Shown here one piece after another: positions 16,198-22,953 of a stretch of 34,181 nucleotides of DNA (position 1 is its first letter; the number at the start of each line of letters is the position of its first letter). The stretch is taken from contig CAMOLA010000022.1 of assembly GCA_946618265.1 (NCBI GenBank), positions 1 through 34,181 on the forward strand, read 5' to 3'. Made by a program: the position numbers and the translations under genes. The notes below the pieces were generated by a model. It saw only the letters and a program-made list of their open reading frames with translations, had not been told where the DNA came from and searched no databases. This DNA comes from an uncultured Eggerthellaceae bacterium. GTDB lineage: Bacteria; Actinomycetota; Coriobacteriia; Coriobacteriales; Eggerthellaceae.

Positions 16198-16595
16198 GGG
16201 TGGTCGTGGACACCAACGTCGTCATATCCGGCGTGTTCTTCGGCGGGGTGCCCCGGCGCGTCGTCGAGGCCGTCGTCGACTCGGAGGTGCAGGCAAGCGC
16301 CACGGGCGAGATCGTCGAGGAGTACTCGAGGGTCGTCGACAGGATGATCGAGCGCAAAGGCGGGCGCCTGCGCGGCGACGCGTTCTCGGTGCTCGTGTCC
16401 AAGCTCGAGCTCATCGAGCCCGTCACGCGCGTGGAGGCCTGCCGCGACCCCGACGACGACAAGTTCATCGGCTGCGCGCTCGACGCGCGCGCCGTCTACA
16501 TCGTGAGCGGCGACAAGGACCTGCTCGACATGGGGAGCTACGGCGGCGTCGAGATGGTTACCGCCGCAGAGTTCTGCGAGCGGTACCTGAGCTGA
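16194..16595 (+). CDS. PIN-domain ribonuclease toxin (COG1569-type)
   Basis: A 133-residue PIN toxin, predicted Mg2+-dependent RNase. The acidic active-site residues are in place: Asp6 in VVVDTNVVISG, Glu42/Glu43 in EIVEEYSRV, Asp88/Asp89 in DPDDDKFIGCALDA and Asp107 in VSGDKDLLDM. The last strands (GVEMVTAAEFCERYL) are typical of the putative toxin component PIN family. It is coupled to the AbrB antitoxin by an ATGA overlap, so the two are made together and form a complex. Nothing suggests it is broken. Confidence 0.9.
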   Translation: MRVVVDTNVVISGVFFGGVPRRVVEAVVDSEVQASATGEIVEEYSRVVDRMIERKGGRLRGDAFSVLVSKLELIEPVTRVEACRDPDDDKFIGCALDARAVYIVSGDKDLLDMGSYGGVEMVTAAEFCERYLS

Positions 16596-16620
16596 CGGAG
16601 GAGCCCACGCTAAGCTCAGG
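16586..16620 (+). terminator. Inverted repeat at the end of the toxin gene
   Basis: CCTGAGCT (16586-16593) pairs with AGCTCAGG (16613-16620), spanning the toxin stop codon. No T-run follows, so termination by this hairpin is only possible. Confidence 0.3.
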
Positions 16621-16726
16621 CTAATGTGCCGCACGTGCTTGCCATGCGACAAGCTTATCGGCTCGATGCGGATAGCGCGTGCGCGACCACATACCGGCTA
16701 AACAGTGAAACGAGAAGCAAGCCATC

Positions 16727-17458
16727 ATGAACAAGTCATTGATCAACTGCGTCGCAACGCGACTAAGGAATTTAGCAAACACCCCCAATGTATTGGCCAG
16801 GCCTATTGACGCAGTGACGGCGGTGAACATAGGTAAGGACATCTCCAGCATCGCGGAAAGTGTGATCCTGAGCGACCCCAGCATGCACCGTATGCTGTCG
16901 GTGGCAAATGGCAATCTATTCGGGTCGAACCAACTTGGGCAAGCATTCATCAACCCCTTCGCCGTAGGAGAAGTCATCTTTGCACTCGACTACCTTGCAG
17001 CAAGCAAATCGAGCGATGGGGTATCTCACAACGAAAACGATTTCATGTGGTCGTGCATTCACCCCTCTATAATCGAGGCATCGAAGCGGCTATACGAAGA
17101 TGGCCATTACGCGGAGGCTGCGGTGAACGCCTTCATAGAGCTCAACGACCACGCTAAGAAGCTGTACAAGACGGCTTGCCCAGACTCCGCAGAGGTTCCG
17201 GATGGGACGGACCTCATGAACAAGCTCCTCTCCCCGAAAAATCCCATCATCCAAGTCCATTGCGCCGCCCAAGACAGCGAGCAAGACTTCCAGCGCGGCA
17301 TCCACATGCTGGCCGCCGGCGCCATGGCCGCCCTGAGAAACCCCAAGGCCCATTCGAACGACGAAGTGCTCACAGCGCAGGAGTCTATGCAGCGGCTGAT
17401 GCTCGCGAGCTTGCTGATGGCGCAACTCGACGAATCCTCATCGAGCGCTTCGGAGTAA
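16727..17458 (+). CDS. TIGR02391 (Ymh) family protein
   Basis: A 243-residue protein whose C-terminal half matches the TIGR02391/Hypoth_Ymh family: HPSIIEASKRLYEDGHYAEA, AVNAFIELNDHAKKL, then DLMNKLLSPKNPII, FQRGIHMLAAGAMAALRNPKAH and ESMQRLMLASLLM. The family is alpha-helical, similar in pattern to HEPN-like proteins (RNPKAH resembles an Rx4-6H motif), and occurs in accessory regions and near restriction systems; activity is not known. The N-terminal 90 residues are less typical. The ATG at 16727 has only a poor SD. It stands alone on the forward strand, 131 bases after the PIN toxin. Confidence 0.75.
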   Translation: MNKSLINCVATRLRNLANTPNVLARPIDAVTAVNIGKDISSIAESVILSDPSMHRMLSVANGNLFGSNQLGQAFINPFAVGEVIFALDYLAASKSSDGVSHNENDFMWSCIHPSIIEASKRLYEDGHYAEAAVNAFIELNDHAKKLYKTACPDSAEVPDGTDLMNKLLSPKNPIIQVHCAAQDSEQDFQRGIHMLAAGAMAALRNPKAHSNDEVLTAQESMQRLMLASLLMAQLDESSSSASE

Positions 17459-17537
17459 ACCGAGCCGAAAACCAAGATGTAGGAGCTGGACAATCGCCGT
17501 AGGAGGACCGCTCGGGCTCATATCCAAGCACCCGCGC

Positions 17538-17774
17538 TTATCCCTCGAACGAGAAGCCTCGGGCGCGCTCGCGGGCCGGAAGCTCCAGGTCCGCCCCGCC
17601 GAACTCGTCTCGGGCGCGCGCAAGCACTTCAATCCACGGCTCCCCGCCGTCCTGCGGCGTATCCCCGTATGCGGTAGGCACGCCGGCAACGAGCCCTCCG
17701 TTGTTTCCGACAACGCTCGCCTCATCGGATTGAACGGCGCTCGAAAACGCATCATCGGTATGCCGCCTTGTCAT
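17538..17774 (-). CDS. Small hypothetical acidic protein
   Basis: A 78-residue protein starting MTRRHTDDAFSS and ending with EPWIEVLARARDEFGG...LELPARERARGFSFEG. The ATG at 17774 has GAGAGGGG 4 bases upstream, which is much better than any start of the longer overlapping frame. It is acidic and without membrane segments. The shape (disordered N-terminus, short C-terminal helix) is reminiscent of small antitoxins, but no toxin gene follows within the 80 bases to the next gene end, so this is only a guess. I do not recognise the family. Confidence 0.45.
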   Translation of the reverse strand: MTRRHTDDAFSSAVQSDEASVVGNNGGLVAGVPTAYGDTPQDGGEPWIEVLARARDEFGGADLELPARERARGFSFEG

Positions 17775-18278
17775 TTCGCCCCTCTCGCTCGGCTGCGGGA
17801 CAACGATACCACCTGCACGCGACATGCGCTCGTCCGACCGCAAACCAGAAGACACGCACGAGACCTCCCTGCCGCGAAACCCGCCTTCGTCACCTCGGCC
17901 GACGCATCGGGATAACACCCGTGCCGCCACCACGCCGTGACGATTGCCGCCACCAAGCCCACCCTCACGCCGACCCCTCGCACCAATTCCCCTGACACCA
18001 TCCACGCGCATCGCACGACCCCACATCCCCCAACCCTCCGCGCGACCTCCCATTCCCGAAACCGCCCCTCAAGCGCATCCCCCGGGCAAGCGAAGCCTCG
18101 CACGCGGCACGGCCGCGCCGCAAGGGCGGCTGAAAACTTTCCCCGCGGGGAAACTCCGCCTCCGGCGGCCCTGCCGGGTTTCGCCTCTCCTCCCTTGCGG
18201 CGCGGCGGCGCCGCGCGCGCGACGCATGCCACGGGGACGCGCCAGAGGGGCGCTCCCAGGGAAAGCTAGGAGGTCATC
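17775..18278. other. Gene-poor GC-rich interval
   Basis: Open frames here are GC-rich artefacts on several strands without ribosome sites or recognisable motifs. The only structure I can support is the nested palindrome at 18113-18205. Confidence 0.4.
18113..18205. repeat. Nested palindromic repeat
   Basis: 14-base arms CCGCGCCGCAAGGG (18113-18126) and CCCTTGCGGCGCGG (18192-18205) are perfect inverted repeats, enclosing the perfect 16-base palindrome TTTCCCCGCGGGGAAA (18138-18153). It resembles a compound REP unit and lies 70 bases before the YraN-like gene. Confidence 0.6.
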
Positions 18279-18644
18279 ATGAGCATCGAGTTGAGGGAAC
18301 GCGCGATCAAGGCCGCGAAGCGCTACCTGGAGATCCAGGGGCTGGAAGTTATCGACGAGGCGTGGCGCAAGGACGGGCCCGCCGGCCGCATCGACCCGGT
18401 CGCCGCCGACGAGCCGGTCACGGTCTTCGCGAGCATGACGGTCTCGACGGCCGGCGGGGACCCGGGATTCCGCGAGGAGCCGCTCTCGCGCGAGCAGACC
18501 GAGCTGATGGCGGCCGAGCAGCTGGGCGAGCACGCCGACGACGTCGAGGCCGACATGCCGGTGCGCTTCGGCAAGGTCGCGATCCTGATCTGCGGCGAGG
18601 ACCGCGCGCTCCTCCACCGCCCTGTTGCGAAGTTGCGGTGTTAA
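18279..18644 (+). CDS. YraN/UPF0102-like protein lacking the usual catalytic residues
   Basis: A 121-residue protein with the order of segments of YraN nuclease-fold proteins: a first helix (ERAIKAAKRYLEIQGLEVID), then GRIDPVA where YraN has GEIDLIA, then VFASMT where YraN has FVEVK, and an end segment RFGKVAILI matching RFDVVxI. The Glu and Lys expected for PD-(D/E)xK catalysis are therefore missing, so it is probably non-catalytic. This relation is my own pattern match and needs a profile search. AGGAGG lies 6 bases before the ATG at 18279. A small peptide gene follows after 107 bases. Confidence 0.5.
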   Translation: MSIELRERAIKAAKRYLEIQGLEVIDEAWRKDGPAGRIDPVAADEPVTVFASMTVSTAGGDPGFREEPLSREQTELMAAEQLGEHADDVEADMPVRFGKVAILICGEDRALLHRPVAKLRC

Positions 18645-18751
18645 CCGCCGCGCGATGGCACCTCGACCTCGCAGCAGCCGTACAATGGCGCGGTTGGCGG
18701 TGTTCGTTCATGCCGGGTTTGCCTTCTCCAACGGAAGGGGGTGAACTATGA

Positions 18752-18826
18752 ATGTCCTTATTGGACATGCTCAACGGCGTGGCCTCGGTGCTGTGCATCG
18801 TGGGTTTCGCGCTCGACTGCGCTTAA
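18752..18826 (+). CDS. 24-residue hydrophobic peptide, type I toxin-like
   Basis: The ORF MSLLDMLNGVASVLCIVGFA(LDCA) is one short transmembrane helix. GGGGGTG lies 8 bases upstream of the ATG at 18752, and CCTTC (18722-18726) can pair with GAAGG at 18733-18737, partly hiding the SD. A strong hairpin follows at 18860-18880. Hydrophobic peptide, sequestered SD and own terminator are the features of type I toxin mRNAs. The overlapping ATG at 18748 opens another frame encoding an arginine-rich peptide of 54 codons, which looks spurious. A similar arrangement is found at 31572-31700. Confidence 0.45.
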   Translation: MSLLDMLNGVASVLCIVGFALDCA

Positions 18827-18859
18827 GCAATTTGCCATGCGGCGGAAGCGGCGTAAAAA

Positions 18860-18880
18860 CGGCCGGCGTTAAGCCGGCCG
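18860..18880 (+). terminator. GC-rich terminator hairpin
   Basis: CGGCCGGC-gttaa-GCCGGCCG is a perfect 8-bp stem, followed by CAGCAACTTTT. It would end the transcript of the small peptide gene. Confidence 0.65.
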
Positions 18881-19124
18881 CAGCAACTTTTGTCAAACGG
18901 CTACCCGGCTAGGCCTGCAAACCGGCGGGCACCGTCGACACCACGTATGCTAGCACATGTCCCCGCATCACAGCGTCATGCACGCCTCTTTTCACGCGAA
19001 TTCCCCGCCTCCGAGGCTGCGCGTTCTGCCAGATTGTAAATGCGCACAGGCTCATGCGACCACCTGCAGCGCCCCGCCGGCGCTCGACCCGCCCCCCCCG
19101 AGACTGTCCAAAAAACGCCCGTTC

Positions 19125-19217
19125 TGTCATCCTGAGCCGAAGGCGAAGGATCTCCGCGAAGCGGTTTACCCAGGTCACCGCTTCGCGGGGATCCTTCGCC
19201 TTCGGCTCAGGATGACA
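19125..19217. repeat. Long REP hairpin with 40-bp arms
   Basis: The arms 19125-19164 and 19178-19217 are reverse complements with a single mismatch; the core is TCCTGAGCCGAAGGCGAAGG. The 13-base loop is TTTACCCAGGTCA. A shorter copy of the same family lies at 27523-27553. This core is a well-known dispersed repeat in many bacterial genomes. It is preceded by CCGAGACTGTCCAAAAAACG, which recurs near 26030. Confidence 0.85.
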
Positions 19218-19469
19218 AAGCAGGCTTTCTTAGACCGTCTCCCCCGGAGCGTCTAGAAAAGCCCAGCTACCCGAAATCTACGTAAAGGAGCAAAGTGTTC
19301 TATGCCCGCGGGACTAATCGGCCCCTAATTAGCGGCCTCAGATGAACCTGCCTGGTACAGAAGGCGCATCGCCCCAGTTCAGGAGCCCGGAAGCCGAGGG
19401 GGGCCCGGCCTTGCAGCCGGCAAGTCGCAAATCAAGGCCAAATTAGCGCCCGAAGGGCGGGCGACCAAA

Positions 19470-19502
19470 GAGGAGTATCCTCTTTGGTCGCCTCAACTCG
19501 TT
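19470..19502. repeat. 15-bp perfect hairpin, CCAAAGAGG family
   Basis: GGCGACCAAAGAGGA and its exact complement flank a 3-base loop. The core CAAAGAG...CTCTTTGG is shared with the hairpin at 25933-25963. Without a T-run it is not a standard terminator for either strand. Confidence 0.6.
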
Positions 19503-19705
19503 TTAGAGTCACGCGCTGTCCGGGATTTGAAACTGCTCTGTAATGGGCGATAACCGAAACCTCCTTCGCATCGAGATGCGGAGCCGCTATCGTTGCTGCA
19601 TCAAACCAAAACCAAAACCATTGTGAAGAAATAATGGACTCAGAGGAATGTTGCCCGTTTCCCTAATCTTGTAAACAGGATCGCGAATCTCAGGGAGAGA
19701 CCGAT

Positions 19706-19786
19706 ATGGACCTCTCCGACTGGGACACCACGAAGGTCACGAACATGGCCGGCATGTTCGACGGTTGCACATCGCTTCCAGCGTGA
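19706..19786 (+). pseudogene. Fragment of a BspA-like (DUF285) surface protein
   Basis: MDLSDWDTTKVTNMAGMFDG followed by CTSLPA is one complete DUF285 repeat unit (the DxSxWDTSKVTNMxxMFxGC pattern). Normal proteins have many such units; here only one is left before a TGA and no homologous sequence continues beyond. It is therefore a relic of a surface or secreted leucine-rich protein. Confidence 0.6.
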
Positions 19787-19879
19787 AGCTCGGCGAGAGG
19801 TTCGGCTACCATCATCACGTGAATCAGCAGGAAAGCAAAAACGCGAAGACGGCAGCGATACCGCGCTTGTCGCCCCTTC

Positions 19880-22549
19880 TCAGGATTCGGATGCAACCGC
19901 CACTAAGTCCCTGAATCGAGTCACCCCATATTTCGCATACATGTGACTCAAGTGGGTCTTCACCGTGCTCTCGCTGATGCACAGCTCGTGGGATATCTCC
20001 TTGCGGGTCATTCCCTCGATGGCCAACTCGAGAACATCTCGCTCCCGTTTGGTGAGGACTACTTGGCCAAATGCCTCCTCGTTGCCTTCGGAAAGGGAAA
20101 ACTCTGGCCGCTTCAAGACCCGCTTCATAAACAACCGGCGCGCGTAGTCCAGTTTCGCCGAAGATGCATACGAGACGAGAAGCGGACGAATAAACCTCGC
20201 GCGCCAAATGAACGGACTAGCCACCTCCTCTTGTGCCGCGTATCCGACGATTCCATGAAGCATCCTCATCGCTTTGGTCCTTAGCCCGTTGGTGAACAGG
20301 TAATTTGAAAGTTCGATCGTCAGGTCGAGCTCGAGCATCTTGTATCCATGGCCACATGCCGCGCCTATCAGGCTGGACAGTTGCTCGGCAATATCGCCGT
20401 CCTTCGAGAGGACGAGCTCGACAAATTTCCGCACAATTGCCGAGTGCGCAGTGGGTGGGACCCCAAGCTGGTCGAACTCGAGATAGGCATCCGCCGCGTT
20501 CTTCTCGTCTCCGCCCAGCAAGCTTAGAATGGCACGGCTTTGGAACGGAAGTACAGAGGCCCCGCGCGGAATGGCGAAGGGACTTAGCTTCACGGTGTTC
20601 ATGGCATCGAGCAGAACCGCTTCTGCCATCTCCGTTCTGCCCTCATATGCGTACGCCCACGCGCGGGCGATGGACCAGTCGATAAACATGTCGACATTGC
20701 GCTTCCTGGACACGAGCGATCGCGCGTCATCCAGGCAAGACTCGCCACTCGTCCACCTCCCCTGCACGACGCCGATTAGCGCCTCAAGTGCCATTGCGGC
20801 ACCCAGCGCAGGATGGTCATCAACGATGTTCGCGATTATCGACTTGCAAATCTGCGCTGCCTGCGTAAGCTGCCCCTGTTCGAAGTACGAATACGCCATC
20901 TCGTAGCGGTTGATGGCCCCGAGAAACTCGAATGACCCAAAGCTCGCAAGCGAGGCGAACGCCTTGTGCTTCTCCATACCCAAATCCAACATGCCCTGAT
21001 GGTCGAGGGCCTCCGCATTGCAATTGGCGAGCATGATGCGCAGCGGCACATGCTCGATCCCCATCAGCAACGGGCTTATCTCGGACGCCTGCTTTCTTCC
21101 TTCGTCAAAGCGGCATTCGAGACAGAGGCCCTTCACTTCGAGCACCGCGAGGGAAAGCGATACATCGTCGCTAACCTCGCCCGACCCGTAATCGCGCACC
21201 GCGCGGGCCCAAAGCCGCATGTTGTCGACGTCAGCGGCGTAGGCATATGCCCATGCCGCCAAGAGCATGAAGCATGGGTGGAGCTCTTCGAAGGAGGGCA
21301 CGTTGCGGAAATCAGCGAGCTTCCGAATGTCGCCTATCGGCAAATCGGGATAGGCACATGCGGTCAGATTGAGGATATCCGCTTGCTCGCTTGCGAGGAT
21401 GAGGTGCTTTGCCGCAGCGATCGGCATGCTGTGTTTCGATGTCCAAGTCGCGGCTCGCCCGTTCAACGAGCGCCATTCGACTCGGGGCAACTGCGGAGCC
21501 TTGACCTCCGAAAGCCAGTCCGAGAACAGCGGGTGACAAATGTAGCGATGGCGATTCGAGTCGAGAGGCATCACGAAGGCGTTGCTGATGAACAGCTCGT
21601 TCAGATAATCGCCCACGTCATCGTTGTCGAGAACGTAGCTGCAGAGCTGCTCGTTCAGAACACCGATGGACGAGGTGGCCACGAGAAAATCTTGCAGATG
21701 AGGGGGAAGGGGGTTGAACACCTCGTAGAGGAAGAAATCGCGCATGTGCGTCTCAGCGCCCGAAAAGGCCTCCACGGTCCGCCTCGTCTCATCCGATACG
21801 TTAACCAGACTCGCGAGAATGTTCAACGCATACGGCCATCCAAGGGTCTTTCTGTAGGCAATTTGCACCAAATCGTCGTCGAGCTGACGATTGGTTCGCT
21901 CCCTCAGCGCGCAGGCGAACTCCTCTTCGGTGAGCGCCAGGTCGGAATTCGAGATGACGAGCGGCGTGTCCAAACCCAGCGCTTGCGAGAAATCGTATTT
22001 CGTATAGACCTTCCGGGAAGAGAGCACGAAGTGCACGTCATCGGACAGGGCTCCTATCAGCATCATGAGACTGTCGATGCTCAAACTGCCCTGCAAGATG
22101 TCGAGACGCTCCACGATGATGTAGAGCCCCCCGCGCTCAGAAGCCGCAAGGCACAGGTTGTTCGCGAGCGTGAAAACCGCCTGGGAAAGAGGCATCGAGT
22201 TCAACTCTTCGTAGCTCGGTATACCCACGCCCTCGAACGCCGTGCATACGGCATAGTGAAAATTCATCCAGAAACGGTCTTCATCCAAGTCGTTCGTGTC
22301 GCAAGTGAACCAGACAACGTTGAGCCCTTCGGCCTTCAACTTCCGATACCATTCGGTGAGAAGCGTGGTTTTACCGTATCCTTCGGCACCGTTCACGAAG
22401 GTTATCCGGCATGCCCGCGCTTGATCTAGAAGACAAACAATGCGATTGGGGGATTCGTAAGACTCGCGGGTGAGCGGTGGAATCGACTTCGAGACCAGCG
22501 GCATCATCGGCAAAGTCAGAATATCGTTCTCACAACGTTTCCCACCCAT
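19880..22549 (-). CDS. Large LuxR-family transcriptional regulator with AAA/STAND ATPase domain (MalT-like)
   Basis: An 889-residue one-component regulator. It has an N-terminal NTPase with Walker A GAEGYGKTTLL at about 54-64, a central TPR-rich helical region that would bind the inducer, and a C-terminal LuxR helix-turn-helix (LTKRERDVLELAIEGMTRKE, then ISESTVKTHLSHMYAKYG). It has no membrane segments, unlike many Eggerthellaceae LuxR proteins. The start is the ATG at 22549 (TGATG overlap with the ferredoxin stop, GGAG 7 bases upstream); an ORF start at 22669 lies inside that gene and is rejected. It is the third gene of the oxidoreductase operon and most likely activates it in response to the substrate, so the operon may be self-inducing. 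Confidence 0.9.
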   Translation of the reverse strand: MGGKRCENDILTLPMMPLVSKSIPPLTRESYESPNRIVCLLDQARACRITFVNGAEGYGKTTLLTEWYRKLKAEGLNVVWFTCDTNDLDEDRFWMNFHYAVCTAFEGVGIPSYEELNSMPLSQAVFTLANNLCLAASERGGLYIIVERLDILQGSLSIDSLMMLIGALSDDVHFVLSSRKVYTKYDFSQALGLDTPLVISNSDLALTEEEFACALRERTNRQLDDDLVQIAYRKTLGWPYALNILASLVNVSDETRRTVEAFSGAETHMRDFFLYEVFNPLPPHLQDFLVATSSIGVLNEQLCSYVLDNDDVGDYLNELFISNAFVMPLDSNRHRYICHPLFSDWLSEVKAPQLPRVEWRSLNGRAATWTSKHSMPIAAAKHLILASEQADILNLTACAYPDLPIGDIRKLADFRNVPSFEELHPCFMLLAAWAYAYAADVDNMRLWARAVRDYGSGEVSDDVSLSLAVLEVKGLCLECRFDEGRKQASEISPLLMGIEHVPLRIMLANCNAEALDHQGMLDLGMEKHKAFASLASFGSFEFLGAINRYEMAYSYFEQGQLTQAAQICKSIIANIVDDHPALGAAMALEALIGVVQGRWTSGESCLDDARSLVSRKRNVDMFIDWSIARAWAYAYEGRTEMAEAVLLDAMNTVKLSPFAIPRGASVLPFQSRAILSLLGGDEKNAADAYLEFDQLGVPPTAHSAIVRKFVELVLSKDGDIAEQLSSLIGAACGHGYKMLELDLTIELSNYLFTNGLRTKAMRMLHGIVGYAAQEEVASPFIWRARFIRPLLVSYASSAKLDYARRLFMKRVLKRPEFSLSEGNEEAFGQVVLTKRERDVLELAIEGMTRKEISHELCISESTVKTHLSHMYAKYGVTRFRDLVAVASES

Positions 22550-22893
22550 CACATCTCCTCGCTCGCTTTGGCCCGCCACCGGAGGAGCCCATCGTCGGAC
22601 GGCTCCATCAACGTCACGGTGATGGCATGCGTCGGGCAGTTCATGAAGCAGAGCCCGCAGCCCCTGCACGCGTACGCGTCAACCACCTTCGCATACAGGC
22701 CGCGCTCGTCATGCGCCGGTTGGAGCACCCGGCCTTTCGCCTGAGGACAGCGCTTGACGCACGTCATGCATCCCGTGCAGAAATCCCTGTTCACCTTTAC
22801 CGCCGCTTTGCTCCTGCAAAAGCCAGCAGGTCTCCCGTAAACCATAGCAACCTTAATGCTCGAATGGAGGAGCCACTCGCGCAGCTCCTCCAT
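22549..22893 (-). CDS. Ferredoxin-like protein with two [4Fe-4S] clusters
   Basis: A 114-residue electron carrier. Two complete CxxCxxCxxxCP motifs bind [4Fe-4S] clusters: Cys39/42/45/49 (CTGCMTCVKRCP) and Cys76/79/82/86 (CRGCGLCFMNCP). It would feed electrons to the molybdopterin oxidoreductase encoded 60 bases upstream. The start is uncertain: the ATG at 22893 has little SD and opens a perfect 10-bp stem (ATGGAGGAGC with GCTCCTCCAT), whereas the ATG at 22845 has AAGG upstream and would remove 16 non-conserved residues. The gene's stop overlaps the regulator start, so translation is coupled. No signal peptide is present, so the complex is cytoplasmic. Confidence 0.9.
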   Translation of the reverse strand: MEELREWLLHSSIKVAMVYGRPAGFCRSKAAVKVNRDFCTGCMTCVKRCPQAKGRVLQPAHDERGLYAKVVDAYACRGCGLCFMNCPTHAITVTLMEPSDDGLLRWRAKASEEM

Positions 22894-22905
22894 AGTTTTC
22901 CAAGG

Positions 22906-22935
22906 ATTCTTGGAAGTTATCGCGAGAATCCTATC
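22906..22935 (-). promoter_or_regulatory. Hairpin between oxidoreductase and ferredoxin genes
   Basis: AGGATTCT and AGAATCCT form a perfect 8-bp stem in the 60-base spacer, immediately followed by a second stem at the ferredoxin start codon. They could trim or attenuate the operon mRNA so that the ferredoxin and regulator are made at lower levels. Confidence 0.4.
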
Positions 22936-22953
22936 ATTTTCCGCAAGCGCCCG

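Larger units (their letters stand above)
18827..19700. other. Interval without genes, rich in hairpins
   Basis: No coding region is supported. It holds the terminator at 18860, the 93-bp REP hairpin at 19125 and the 33-bp hairpin at 19470. The stretch 19300-19440 contains several short GC stems but I could not match it to a known RNA family. Confidence 0.4.

Noticed and set aside
17538..18053. 171-residue reverse ORF
   Set aside because: Only the last 78 residues from the ATG at 17774 have a ribosome site and protein-like sequence. The earlier part is a Gly/Arg-rich artefact.
19300..19440. Possible riboswitch or SRP-like RNA
   Set aside because: Several GC stems and a GGAAGC-like sequence are present, but no conserved core of SRP, cobalamin or molybdenum-cofactor RNAs could be aligned by eye.
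20966..22429. 487-residue forward ORF opposite the LuxR gene
   Set aside because: It is antisense to a long gene with clear domains and has no ribosome site or motif of its own.
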